From Cryptomeria japonica (lineage: Eukaryota > Streptophyta > Pinopsida > Cupressales > Cupressaceae): a stretch of 62,000 nucleotides of DNA. The notes under the pieces were generated by a model. It made no database searches. It was not told where the DNA came from and saw only the letters and a program-made list of their open reading frames with translations. The position numbers and the translations under genes were made by a program. The stretch's first letter is position 1. Each line of letters opens with the position of its first letter. Below, piece after piece: positions 44,107-55,559 of this stretch. Location of the stretch: contig NC_081409.1 in the NCBI RefSeq assembly GCF_030272615.1, positions 23,830,406-23,892,405 of the forward strand, given 5' to 3'.

Positions 44107-45281
44107 ATGGTACAGGACTGGAAGCACATGCGACAAGTGGAAGGATTGAGCACCTTGGGCGCCACCTTGCACAGTATGGAAGGATCCTTCCAAGATGTGT
44201 ACCTGCAGATGCGACAGAGTCAGATAGAGCAGCAGGCTCAACAACTGTATGTGGCAAAACTAGAGAAGGAAGGGGAGAAGCGTGCGCAGCTAGCCACAAT
44301 AGAGAAGAACCTGAGAGCTGAGCTAGAAACGAAGGTGACTACTTATGAGGCCTGTTGCAACATGCAAAAGGAGGTGCAATATAATGTCCCCGATATAATT
44401 AAATAATATTGATTTCTGTATGGCTCTAAATTTAATAATAAAATCTTTCGAGCCCCTTTTTATTTTATTAGTTAAGTTATGTTTGTTGTGTCAGCCCATT
44501 TGTAACCCTTCGAGAAAGTTCCCAGAGCCCATATTTATGGTTGAGTCTGTCATTTGTGTTGGTATGCGAATTTTGGTATTTTTCTCTATTGTGCGAATTC
44601 CTATTGGAGTTCTGGTATCCGCCATTTCGGAGGTGAAAGACCCTGCCTATTTGGTATTTGCAGTTTCGGTGAGATTCACCCCTCACCCTATTCTATTATG
44701 TGTACTTGTTCCGGATCTCGCAAATCTTCAATCTCATCAATGTTTACTTTCTCCAGTTGCATATTTGTTAATCTGATTTACATGCATAAAGGATTCCTAA
44801 TATTCAAAATTCATTACTTGATACGCTTGCGGAAGACCACCCCCTTCACTGTATAGTCACACTCTCTCCTCACCACCGTACGGCCCAGTCTCACACCACC
44901 ATACGGCGTGCCTTGGCACCACCGTACAACCTTCTTGACACCACCATACGGCCCTCTCTTGACAACCGTACGACCTCTGCTCGATACCCGTACGGCCTTG
45001 CCTCACACCACCGTACGGTCCTGCTCCAAACACCATCATACGACCTTGTCTCCCTCACCAGTACAGTCAGGGAACATTACATGCAAGTACTGGCAGCAAA
45101 AGTGGCCAATCTTACCTTATAGATGGAGCAAAAAGACAAAAAACTGTTGGAGACCGCACACATGGTGAAGAAGGCACGGGAATGGCAACTGATGGCAGAG
45201 AAGAACCTCACACTCCCCACAGGGCAACAACCTTCTTCTTCAACCACTATAGGGACGCCTTCTCCCCCTTCTCAATCCTAG
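44107..45281 (+). pseudogene. Coiled-coil ORF of element E, split by LTR F2
   Basis: The frame from ATG 44107 reads to the F2 target site (44379), continues in frame after F2 from 45087, meets TAG at 45120 and goes on in frame to TAG at 45279. Without F2 it would give about 155 codons with one internal stop. It is rich in Gln, Glu, Lys and Leu with heptad-like spacing (SQIEQQAQQLYVAKLEKEGE, EKNLRAELETKV), so a coiled coil is likely. It ends in a Ser/Pro/Thr tail just before the G-rich tract and 3' LTR of element E. Function unknown; its place after the pol position suggests an accessory ORF. Confidence 0.5.
44380..45081 (+). mobile_element. Solo LTR F2 (702 bp)
   Basis: The ends are TATAATGTCCCC (G to A at the second base of the family start) and GGGAACATTACA, flanked by the 5-bp duplication TGCAA (44375-44379 and 45082-45086). 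Removing it restores the reading frame of the surrounding ORF. Its last 200 bp (44873-45065) are an array of ACCGTACGG units at about 25-35 bp spacing; the GPYGG-type minus-strand frame there is an artefact. Confidence 0.9.
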
Positions 45282-45353
45282 TCTTTTGTTTTGTATTCTA
45301 GCTCCAATTGTCTTAGTCGTCTAGAAGACGACTACTTTTTTTTGGGGGGGGGC

Positions 45354-45709
45354 TGATGTTAGGGGTCAATAACACATGTTAGTTTGTAGTTGGGATGGGT
45401 ATTTATGTTTATGTTTATGTTTATGTTTGAGTCGCCAAGAGGTTCCCGTGGGGTAGTTGGTAGTTAGTGATGGTTGGCAACTTGGCCAACCGTCGAGTCT
45501 ATATATGATTCGGATGGAACCTCGGCAAGGATGGTATTGTACTGACATATTCTTGGGAATTCAATAAAGATATCATTCTTCTGGTATAGTTGTTTGTTAT
45601 TGTTACTTATGCTTTGATATATGAACATTTTGTTACATGACTAGTTGGTACGTGTGGGAAATCCTTGTTTTATCCGTGAGTTTACCAACCTCACATTAAG
45701 GACTAAACA
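45354..45709 (+). mobile_element. 3' LTR of element E (356 bp)
   Basis: It starts TGATGTTAGGGG right after a T8G9 run (45336-45352) and ends GACTAAACA. A TATATATG box (about 45500) and AATAAAGA (about 45563) mark promoter and polyadenylation signals. Its last ~55 bp equal the 5' remnant at 23415-23469. Confidence 0.8.
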
Positions 45710-47860
45710 CCAGATAAATGAAAGCAATGGTGTAATATTCCGGATAGTTTTTTTGTTTTTAAGACCAATAATAATCATCAACCAATAGATAACCCATTAA
45801 GGTTAGAAAGCATAAACTCAAAGCTTGCTGAAAAATGCAACCCTTCCACTTTCTGATCACCAAGTGCCCAATGTGGGAAGGTGAGAGCATACAGTGAATA
45901 GGGGATCGTTAGATCTCAAATCTACTGAAAAGATAAAGTGAATACAATACTGGGCGGCAAGCTAGCCCCTTCTGCTTATCCATCGGGAAAGCAAGAAACT
46001 TGGCGGTGAAACAACCAAGAGAAACATACAGCAGACACAAACCACTCAACCGCGATGTTTCAACGGGAGGACTGAATTACAAAAACTCAACTCAACCGCT
46101 TATGCAGTGGGAGGACCATTACAACCAATCATCACTCGACCGCTTACGCAGCAGGAGGACTGAATTACAATTAACTGATGTAGGCGGCAAGCCAGCCTCT
46201 TCCACTTTTTCAACGAGATGTGAGTTTACAAGCCAGAACGGGTTAGTAGTACTACTACTTAACCTTACAATAACAGAGAGAGTGAGAGTAGAAGAGTAAT
46301 GCTGAACATCAAAGATAATAAACATGAAACTCTACTAACATCAAAACTGCAAGCTGGAAATGCATAACCAGCAGCCTATGAACCCACTAAAACACTCATA
46401 TCTCTCTCAATACTCACCCAATTCACCCCAAAACAGTTCTAAACCAACACTATACCAGCAACGATGAAAACAAACCCAAGGTGAGCTATTAAAACACCCC
46501 CATTTATTTGGCATGCATCCCAATGCACCTCCTAAACCCAACGCCTAACCAGAGAATTTCGATTTGCAATATTAAATTCCATACGCAATGCAAGGTGCTA
46601 AAAACTTACAGGATGAAACTCCAGTAGCAGGAAAGATGAATGAGCCGGTACCCAGAATGATAGAATCGCCTGGCCAAGAGGTATGAGCAAAATATGGTTT
46701 CAGCAACTCCGCGACCAGCAACCAGAAAACATTCCAATCCCACACAAAACACTCCACAATCTGCAAAACTCACTCACCAACAGCACTGCAAATACAAGGA
46801 CATAGCTAGGTACCATCTTCCAAGTATGAAACTAAGACTTAGCTCGGAAGCCACACTTCGAAGCTCAGATTTTCAATCGCCAAACTGGCAACATAACGAT
46901 GCAATTTCATAAGATACCCAAAATGAGAGCCCAAGGCTCTTATTTATAACTTCTTGCACCACCAAATTCAAATGGAAATGCTCACAAATATGCCCAAATT
47001 CATCTTTCCCAATTGCCTTTCATTTACCAAAGTGGACCCAAAAGATGGCGCCATACTTCAAAGTCAAAAATCACGCCTAGCCAGCAAGGACCACGAGTTA
47101 TGACTTAGCAAATACTTTGTTGAATAAAATAACATCTCCCATTTTAATATTGGCGTCCCCCTTCCATACATAAACAATTCGCCTAGCACTTAGGAGACAT
47201 CATGTTATGCACAATTTCCAAAGTCATTATTTAGTAGTAAAAATAAATAAAATTAATTAAATATTAAACCTTAGGATAAAGAAATAATATTTAATTAAAT
47301 CACTTATCACTCCAATACTGATTATTAACATAAAAAAGATGAAGCTGAGCAAGGAAGACCACTAAACTGCTGCAAGATCAGGACCCTGTCCACTGCCAAA
47401 AATAGAAATACTACATACTGCCACTTACTAAAAATAGTAAGTCATGAACTACTGCTCCGAAAAACATGATCTTCGCACCCAGTGACAGAGCATGGAAAGC
47501 TCAGTAGGATAGTATCACCAAAATAGCCAACCCCTGACTTACTAAAAATATTAAGTTCTCGCCTCATCAATGCTTGAAACCCTAAATCTGCATTCCACAT
47601 AGCCTATGGGTCTCAGGAATAGGGCAATGGACCACTGGAAGTACATCAATGAGAAGGGGACATTACAAATGGAAGAAGAGTTGAATTAGATAGAAAGGAA
47701 TCAAACAAGGGAACTGGTACCTAGACTAATGGACAAGAATGTGATAGGAACAAAGTGGGCGTTCTGGAACAAGCTGAATGAAGATGGAGAAATACAAAAC
47801 ACAGATGTAAATAATATAATAATTGAAATTTAATGAAAAGCTGATGTAACTGTAAAGGTA
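45710..47860 (+). pseudogene. Copia-type reverse transcriptase fragment, split by LTR F3
   Basis: The bases before F3 (45715-45730) and after it (47673 on) read in one frame as MKAMEEELN, IERNQTRELVP, DKNVIGTKWAFWNKLNEDGE, the N-terminal part of copia reverse transcriptase, with internal stops. Similarity fades after about 47810. It probably lies in an intron of the minus-strand exon pair at 47970-48482. Confidence 0.75.
45731..47667 (-). mobile_element. Solo LTR F3 (1,937 bp)
   Basis: The ends are TGTAATATTCCGG and GGGGACATTACA, with the 5-bp duplication AATGG (45726-45730 and 47668-47672). The minus strand has TTATAAATAAGAGCC at about 46941-46955, a good core promoter, so the LTR runs minus and starts TGTAATGTCCCC like F1. 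The interior is rich in imperfect direct repeats (GGAGGACTGAATTACAA type at 46060-46180). No coding capacity. Confidence 0.9.
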
Positions 47861-47969
47861 ACAAAAGCTTTCATGATGAGAACATAGTTCTATTGTTTTA
47901 TATAATAGGTATAACTTTGAAGCCAAAGATAAATGAATTAAAGGAGATTGTGGTAACACATTTTCTTAC

Positions 47970-48482
47970 TTCAATGCACTTCCATAGATTTTGCTCCTAT
48001 CATTCAATTCAGCTTCTGCAATCAAAAGAAATGAAAAATTATGTATACTAAAACAACATTCCACTGGCAATTAAAATCAAAGTCAGAACTGCATAAATTC
48101 AAAACTTTTGTATCACGTGATAAGATAAATGTCAATATAAAAATACAAATAAGCAGAAAGCAACAAAATAAAGGTGGAAAGGACAAATTATGCAGAGAAA
48201 ACTTTCAGGATCATCTACAATTTTATAATTAATGCTTGTTAACATGGTTCACAAAAATGCTTCCACAAGGGGTTTGGGTAGAACCTAGCTTCTTGATATC
48301 CTCAGCAACTGTAGTTGGAAACATTCCCAACAATTTCCAGCATTCCTCTTGAAGCTCGTCAATAGATTTCTTTTCCATGCTTGGAAGGAAAGGCAAGTCC
48401 CCTTCAGACCAAGTTGGTAAGGTTCTTGCTGCTGCTATTACAGCTCCATCAGCAAAATTATCATCTTCATCAGATAATGCAT
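47970..48482 (-). CDS. Two exons of a probable SET-domain / Rubisco LSMT-like protein
   Basis: Exon one (48482 to 48285) follows a CTCACAG acceptor and ends AAGCTAG before GT. Exon two (48015 to 47970) follows TTGATTGCAG and ends before a consensus GTAAGA donor. The phases agree and the join removes the stop that ends the unspliced frame. The peptide (ARTLPTWSEGDLPFLPS, DELQEECWKLLGMFPTTVAED, then LNDRSKIYGSALK) resembles the region after the SET domain in plant Rubisco-LSMT-like lysine methyltransferases, where a substrate-binding domain follows. No other exons were found; neighbouring introns would be filled with transposons. It may be a live gene with long introns or a pseudogene fragment. 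Confidence 0.45.
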
Positions 48483-48489
48483 CTGTGAG

Positions 48490-49875
48490 ATTCATACAAA
48501 ATACAACCAATGGACACTTATAAGGAACATTTCAAATAAGAACATCATACAATAAAATGCCTATATAATAAAAACTACTTTTCAGAATGCCTCCAAGCAT
48601 TTGAATATGAACTTAATCATTATTTAGTAAATACTAAATAGCCCTGTATGTAGTTAGAAGGAGTATTTAATAGAAAATGACCCCTAAAATAAAAACAGGA
48701 AGCACATATTTTTTGAAGCTTTAAGATAGCATATCAGCTGTCTTGCAATCAAGAGGATGCTTTCAAGCTGGCACAGATTTCCAAAAAAACTTATAATAAA
48801 AGTTTGAAATTCGACAAACTTAATAGAAAGAGAAAAAAAATGGTCCCAAACCACTTCAATTAAATTTGTACAGTCTGATTCTACATAAAAAACCCTTTAA
48901 AAACTTTAAAATTTGTTAGGGCTTTAAGTTTTCATGAAAAATATTAAAATATTAATATTTGTTAGGGTGTTACCTTTTCATTTTAAAACCATGACACCCA
49001 TTGCTTCGCTACTGAGTTTTCTGTGAAAATTTTGATGCAAGTTTACTGTGTCCACAGTCCTGTTTGCAGATTTGCTGCATTTTTCTTTTTCTGTCTAATT
49101 TTTATATAGCCTTCCCTCTCAAGATCTGCTGCTGCATTTTGTTGATGTTTGTCTTGTGTTCAAAGTTGCTGTCGAATGTGAAAGGTGCTACCATGTAGTT
49201 GGCATTCATTTGTGTCTGAAGATGCCGAGCTGTGTTTTGTTTCTGTGTTCTGCCACCATGTTGTGCCATTTGCTATCAAACACCATTGCTGCCCCATCAG
49301 TGATTTTTAAGACAGCTTTTTTTAATTTAGACTCTATTTACTTTTTGACTTTTGGTTAAAATTTATTAGTAGTTACTTTTTATTAGATTTGATATTGATT
49401 ATTAATTTTAGATTAAACTTTTATTCCATTTTTTTATTTGTAATTTATCATGTTTTTTTCATTATTTATAGCTTGATATTTGTATATCTGATTTTTCTTT
49501 CAATTTTTTTGTGTTTCTATGAGATTTTTATCTTTTTAGTATTATAATTATCATTTAATTTCTTAATTCAGTTTTAATTTGTATCAATGTTTCATTACTA
49601 ATTTAAAACTATTAATGCGATTTTCAATAGATTTGAATCTTCTCATTTTATTTAATTAAAATTTATTCTTACACTTGATATTTTTTAATTTATATCATTA
49701 AATTTTAATATTTAGGCATTCTTATATGTTTATTTATTACTTTCAAAATAAAAATAATAAAATGCGTAAATATTATACATCAAACTTAGTCACGGATATA
49801 TTTTTCCTGATTTTGTGGGCTAACGAAATTGCTCCAAAATATTTTTAGACATTTTATTATATTAAGAAATAGAGG
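48490..49875. other. AT-rich non-coding DNA
   Basis: Very AT-rich, especially 49360-49800, with homopolymer runs. No gene, LTR boundary or RNA gene was recognised; on the minus strand its right-hand part could be intron of the gene at 47970-48482. Confidence 0.5.
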
Positions 49876-49879
49876 ATAT

Positions 49880-50400
49880 TTTTAGAAATAGGGGATATTT
49901 TTAGATGGGGGGAGTACGCCTAGAAGGTGATTGATCAACCATGTAAGTAAGCTCTAGTTATATGGTCCAAGAACAAATACAAATATCTGTGCTAGGCAAA
50001 GATCCATAATGGAGATCAGCACCATCATAAATATGTATAAAAGCTTACCGTAGAACTTGATGCATCCACCACATTTTAGGATCACTCTGAGATATAATAT
50101 TGTCCATAGGAAAACGAAAACTAGAAACCTTAAGGGTTCCTCCCAAAGGAAGCATGCCTTTGCCTTTATGTTTAAATGAAACAGGTCTAATGTATATTTT
50201 TATTATGGCTATTTAAAAAAAATTATGCGATTATATTGTACAAAATATATATTTTCCAAAACAAACAGTGCCATAAAAACCTGAACGTAAATGAGAAAAA
50301 CATTGGCTTTGTCACAAGGTATAGTGGGGATATTTTTAGATGGAGGGGGTACGCCTAGAAATTGGGGATATTTTCAGACATTTTTCTAGGGGGGGAAGGC
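49880..50400. repeat. Dispersed GGGGATATTTTTAGA repeats
   Basis: GGGGATATTTTTAGATGG followed by AGTACGCCTAGAA or GGTACGCCTAGAA occurs at about 49887-49926 and 50329-50360, with further partial copies at 49861 and 50361-50395. They may be the ends of a small unrecognised element of about 450 bp. Confidence 0.5.
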
Positions 50401-51028
50401 AGAGATGACAATTCAAAAATGTATTTTCTTTTTAAAAAGTAAATTTCAATTACTCATGTATAAAACATTCATCATATACGTTATATAACCATATCATGAA
50501 ATATTAAAGCTAAATTAAGAATTTTAACAAACTTTCAATGTCTAATTAGTAATGACTTTAATTTGAAAGGCCAAAAGGTTACAAGTACAAAATAACAAAA
50601 TGTGGATAACTTAAGATATATTGCTGCTATATCTTTATTCATCCTCTCTTAGATCAAAATCTGACTGAGAATTCAATTCATTACCAATATCAAGGGTTGC
50701 CCTCATCCAATAAAACACCCACCAATCCCTTCTCTACCACCTCCTCATCAATTTGTGTGGCATCTTCATAATCAACATCCACCATAAAGTTGTTGTATAT
50801 CATTACTCAAAGCCCATTGATTCAAGTAAGGCTTCAATTTCTCTTTCACATTGTTTGACAACAAATTCAACTAGAACATGTGCAGCTCGAGAAAATTGTC
50901 GCTTTTCCCCTCAAACTAGCCAATAAAATAGATAGTATTGTTGGAAATGTCATCACTTTCATTCCAAGTTAGAGTCATAATTGTTTGCATACTATTAAAT
51001 GTATTTAGTTTTATAATTCTAAATATTT
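50401..51028. other. No gene recognised
   Basis: The minus strand at about 50640-50960 has short protein-like stretches but many stops, so it is at most a degraded transposon remnant. Confidence 0.4.
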
Positions 51029-51153
51029 GGATTTTAGATAAGTCTTTAAAGTGTGGCATCCAGTTTGGGAGTGCTAGAGTACAAATTTTATGAACAGCTC
51101 AAGTTATTTTAATGCTTCATTTTTTGGGTATGTTTGAAGTAGATATGTAATGC

Positions 51154-51184
<31 letters not shown>

Positions 51185-51600
51185 ACAAACCCGATAACCT
51201 GCTTTTTTTTGAGGCATTTGGACCTGCAATAACCTGCTTTAACACCAGTGTGGATTTTAGATAAGTTTTTAAAGTGTGGCATCCAGTTTGGGAGTGCTAG
51301 AGTACAAATTTTATGAACAGCTCAAGTTATTTTAATGCTTCATTTTTTGGGTATGTTTGAAGTAGATATGTAATGCTATATATATATATATATATATACA
51401 CACGTACAAACCCGATAACCTGCTGTTTGTTGAGGCATTTGGACCTGCAATAACCTGCTTTAACACCAGTGTGGATTTTAGATAAGTCTTTAAAGTGTGG
51501 CATCCAGTTTGGGAGTGCTAGAGTACAAATTTTATGAACAACTCAAGTTATTTTAATGCTTCATTTTTTGGGTATGTTTGAAGTAGATATGTAATGCTAT
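51029..51600. repeat. Three tandem copies of a ~222-bp unit
   Basis: Units start GGATTTTAGATAAG at 51029, 51252 and 51473; the third is cut short at about 51600. The microsatellite inside differs: TATATA then (TG)n in unit one and a longer (TA)n then CACAC in unit two. The rest is almost identical. Confidence 0.9.
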
Positions 51601-51832
51601 TTGATGATCTGGGTTGCTCTTACATTTGAGAAAATTTGTATTTTCAGATCAGAAATAAAATCTCGAATCTTCTTCTATATGTATTTCTGAATATTGTTAT
51701 ATTTTTTAGTTATTTGCTGCAAGTTACTCTATTATCTGCACTTTATTTGTCATCTCAAAACCATTGCAAAACACATTCAAAACAAAAAAAAAACAAAGGC
51801 AAACAAGGCAGCATATTACAGCCAACCAAAAA

Positions 51833-51960
51833 GTGTGATTGTGAGAACTTTTAGATGGCAAGGCAACCGAGAAAGCGCAGTTGTAGGAACTTTTGGATGG
51901 CAACACAAGCTGGAAAGTGTGACTGTCCAAACTTTTGGGTGGCAATGCTAGTTGTAAAGT
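51833..51960. repeat. Three tandem copies of a ~42-bp unit
   Basis: Units of the form GTGTGATTGTGAGAACTTTT...GATGGCAA...GAAA follow one another with about 75-80 percent similarity. An open frame across them (51694-51951) is repeat-derived. Confidence 0.7.
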
Positions 51961-52646
51961 ATGGCATCTTGTGAAATCACCTTCTTTTTGCATTGGCCCT
52001 TTTTTGTCCACTTTACGACCCTTTGGCATTAATTTATGATGGCATAACCATCAAAAAAGTGCATCATTGTTTTTATTGCTTTGGATGGGTTTCAACTAGT
52101 CTTTGCCACCTAAAACGAGTACTTCACTTATTCATCATTTTTATTAAGTGTGGTTTCATTATGTCTTTGCCACTTTCATTGTATGTCATCATTCTCAAGT
52201 TTTAAAGCATTGATTCTTGGACATGGATCACATAAATGATTGGCATGTTTTTTGGTGCATTTTTATGTTGGCTTTGCCACCAAAAAGTAGTGCTGTATTG
52301 AGTAATTTATTCCTCTTTCTTGCTTTGCCTTACACTAATATGTCACTTGAATGCAGTGCTGGAGTTCTCTTTGAGACTCGCCAATCTAGCATTCGCATTA
52401 AAAACTGACATTTCACCCTTCGTCTTTTATGCTGGAGCTATCACACTATCAAGATCATTCTTATTTTTGTTTTGTGCATCTCATCCTTAAACAGCCTACA
52501 AACCATTGTTAACTAACAAACAAGACCAAGAACTAATAATCCTGCAATTTAAATAGGAAAGAAAACTTGGTTGATATTGATAACATGATAGGAATGACAT
52601 AGTTCCATACTAAAAAACTGATAGAGGGCAAAGTTTTGTAGGGGTA

Positions 52647-54341
52647 TGTTGTGACCTTTTCACACATCGCCCCATTGCAAACGGAGACCCCCTCTTTGCT
52701 GCATTCTTGCTTTCTGTTTTGTTAGTTTAGGGTTTTTGGCTGTTAGGTCACAATTTTGAGCTTTCATACCCGAGTCTCTTTTTGATATGGTCATGCCCAA
52801 AGGTCTTCAATGTGCTAGTAATGTTTAAATTTTGAGTTTTGAAGTCAATAGGATCAAATGTTTAAAAGATGCCAAAATGTCAAAGTGATCCTAAATTTTC
52901 GAAGTGTTGAGTTTGCAACTTGCTTTTCAAATGTGAGCCTAATGTATTTAAATGTTGCAAATTGGTGTGAATTTTGTGCTAGAGCATCAAAAGTCCCTAC
53001 AAGAGTTGTTTTTCCCACTCCTAGTAGGTAGAATAAGTCAAAAATGCACAAAGTCCCGATGGACTTTTGTTTTCCACTCCTCAAATCCAGTTAAAATGTT
53101 AAAAGTCCGATGGAAATAGAATTTCCACTGAGCGAAATGGTAAAATTTGGTAAGTCTGGGCTTTTTCATTGTGAAAATCATCAAAGTCCTGATGGAAGAC
53201 ATTTTTCCCCCATGAAATTAAGGCATAAAACTGAGTTGTCCCAATGGGAGGCGTTTTTCCACTAAACATTAAAGGTGAAAATGGACTCCGTCCTAATGGG
53301 AGCATGATTTTCCACTCCATTTTGGGCAAGAGAGGTGATTTTAATGATGATTATGGTCTCAGTCCCAATGAGGTGTGTTTTTTCCCCTCATGGACTGAAT
53401 TTGCAAGTGTTTTTTGGGGAAAATCCCGATGCATCTAGAACCTCCACTTAGGTTGTCCCGATGGAGATCGTTCTTCCACCAGGCCTTCAAGAGCGAAAAT
53501 GTACAAGGAAAGTGTGTCCCGATGACCCACATTTTTCCACTAAGGGGTAAAATGACTAAGTTGAGTGAATTTGAGTGTCCAGATGAGGTTCGAATCTCAC
53601 CATAAAGGAAAATGAGCGAAACGAAGTGAAATGTGGATGAATTTATGTTGTCCCGATGGAGGTCTATTCTCCACTAGGGACAAAATGATGGAAAATGGCT
53701 AAATTTACTTGTCTAGATGAGGTTTGAATTTCCCTTGGAGGTGTTTTGATGGATTTTGACAAGTTTTTAATGGGAATCACCTGGGGGTATTTTGCATGAA
53801 AATGATCAAATTTGTTTGTCCATATGGCCATCGATTTTCCCCTAGAGTGGATTTGTGAGTGAAAATGAATTAAGTGATGAAAATAACTTGTCCAGATGAG
53901 GGTTGATTTTCCCCTCAAGGGTATAATTTGCAAATTGGGGCGAGTTCAAGTGAAAAATATGTGTCCAAATGGAATTCGAATTTCCCCAAGTGGCTGGAGA
54001 TTGAATTCAAGTGAAATTTTAAAGACAAAAGTGTCCCAATTGGCATCGATTTTCCCCTACCACATGTATTTAATGATCAAACAAAGTGAAAAGCACCAAG
54101 TGTTGAAATCCCAATGCATATCGATTTTCAACTAGGCTGGTAAAGGCAAAATTTTATCCCACATTGGCTATGTTGTGAATTTACAAGGGGAAAACATGAA
54201 AAAAACACTCAGTCCAGTGCCTATATATTATTATATTGTGACTGATATGACAGTTAGAGCTAGAAAGGACGAAGGAAGGTTCGCTACAGCTGAAGGAGGG
54301 TGCAATTTTATTCAAGACACTTGTGGCACCATTGTTGGGAG
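52647..54341 (+). mobile_element. LTR B3, left part
   Basis: It starts TGTTGTGACC with the family B tip (TCACACATCGCCCCATTG). The second stem has decayed (CCCCATT/AACGGAG). The first 100 bp resemble B1; then a different repeat array follows. TATCCCACATTGG and CCTATATATTATTATA (about 54150-54230) are candidate promoter elements. A non-autonomous hAT copy is inserted at 54342. The 3' end was not found. Confidence 0.65.
52990..54130. repeat. TCCCGATGGA / TTTTCCAC repeats of LTR B3
   Basis: About 18 units at 50-75 bp spacing have TCC(C/T)GATGGA or TCCCAATGGGA followed after about 5-12 bases by TTTTCCAC or TTTCCCC. Some units pair well, for example AAGTCC-CGAT-GGACTT near 53062; others do not. 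Confidence 0.65.
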
Positions 54342-55201
54342 CAAAGATGTAAATATCTTAATCGGCAATAAATATTTTGGCCAAATTTTTTTTTAAAATT
54401 TGGAATCGGGAAAAAATCGGCAATAAATCAACAAAATTATCAAACATTTGAAAATAGACAATTTCTTACAATATTCTAAAAAAACACATGTATAACTAAT
54501 TAGAAATATATAACAATTTAATAAATTTTTGATGATAGATTTTTATTACCATTTAAATTTGACATGAAATTTTTATTAAAAAAAATCTCTCACTTTAGTA
54601 ACCAGAGCTATTAAATTTAATAATCTCTGTAATAGCTATTAAAATACAAAAAGTTTGACATGAAATTTTTACTAAAATACAGAAAGAGCTGAGTTTGTTC
54701 AGTTAATTTCATGATAGATTATTAGATAAAGCTTTGTAATTTAAAATTCAAAATCTCTCACTATTTTTAAATTTAATGATTTACAACTCTTAAAACTTAA
54801 ATTAAAATGTTAAAAATGTTAAAACTAGTGGGTGTAGGGCGTCGTCGGCCGTCGGCAAATGCAACGTCGGGTGTTGTCGATCGTCGAGAAATGCAGCGTC
54901 GGCCGTCATCGACCGTCGAGAAATACAGCGTCGGGCGTCGTCGGGAAATGCAGTGTCAACTATCACTTTATTTTTTCCGCCAGCATTTATTGTATTTCGG
55001 TTTTTACTTTTAGGGTTTCAGCAAAATTAGAAGGCACGATTTTTTATTTTGAAATCGCGATTTAAACCGAAAAAAACCCGATTTATTTTAGAAAAAAACT
55101 GTGATTTTTTAGGTAAAATCGTTGTCGATTTTAACGCCGATTAAATCGGCTGCCCATTTGGATTCCGATATATTGCGATTTTTCCGATATTTTCATCCTT
55201 G
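54342..55201. mobile_element. Non-autonomous hAT element (860 bp)
   Basis: Terminal inverted repeats CAAAGATGTAAATATC and CAAGGATGAAAATATC (right end, complement strand) are flanked by an 8-bp duplication GTTGGGAG at 54334-54341 and 55202-55209. The ATCGGCAAT/ATCGGC-type subterminal words and an internal GTCGTCGG-rich segment (54835-54950) have no coding capacity. The 8-bp duplication and CA...TG ends are typical of hAT. Confidence 0.9.
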
Positions 55202-55559
55202 GTTGGGAGATAGTTCAGTGCTTTGAAGGGGCACCATTGCTGGTTGAAGACATTTTTACCAGCTGTGACAACATTTCCAGCCACCATTAATCTGAAAATA
55301 TTGTTACCAGCTCTCATTAAGTGATCCAAATCATTGTTTCCAGCCATTGCTAATGCCTAGGCGTGTTCATTTCCAGCTGATTGGGGCAAAATCGCACCAA
55401 GTATATGTGGTGCCATGATTATTGAGTGATCCCATCCATCAAAGTTGCAGTTGCAGGTGTTTCAGACCTCCAAATTCAGAAAATCAGACCTGCAACTATA
55501 TTTTTGACATCCAAACTTTCATATTCTAAGTTTGCAGAGGTTTCCACCTCCGCGGCTAA

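Larger units (their letters stand above)
23415..45709 (+). mobile_element. Decayed gypsy element E (host of C and F2)
   Basis: Both ends share ATCCTTGTTTTATCCG...AAGGACTAAACA. The left copy (23415-23469) is only the tail of the 5' LTR; the right copy is the full 356-bp 3' LTR (45354-45709). Without element C and F2 the body is about 6 kb: gag, protease, a trace of reverse transcriptase, a GTACG-rich stretch, two small ORFs, a G-rich tract and the LTR. Reverse transcriptase, RNase H and integrase are missing, so E was non-autonomous or has lost pol. Confidence 0.7.

Noticed and set aside
44857-45122. ORFs with GPYGG or PYGP repeats
   Set aside because: They come from the ACCGTACGG array in solo LTR F2.
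49156-49359. 67-aa ORF in AT-rich DNA
   Set aside because: Short, no recognisable motif, no splice or promoter context.
50640-50960. Possible protein-coding remnant on the minus strand
   Set aside because: Too many stops and no convincing domain.
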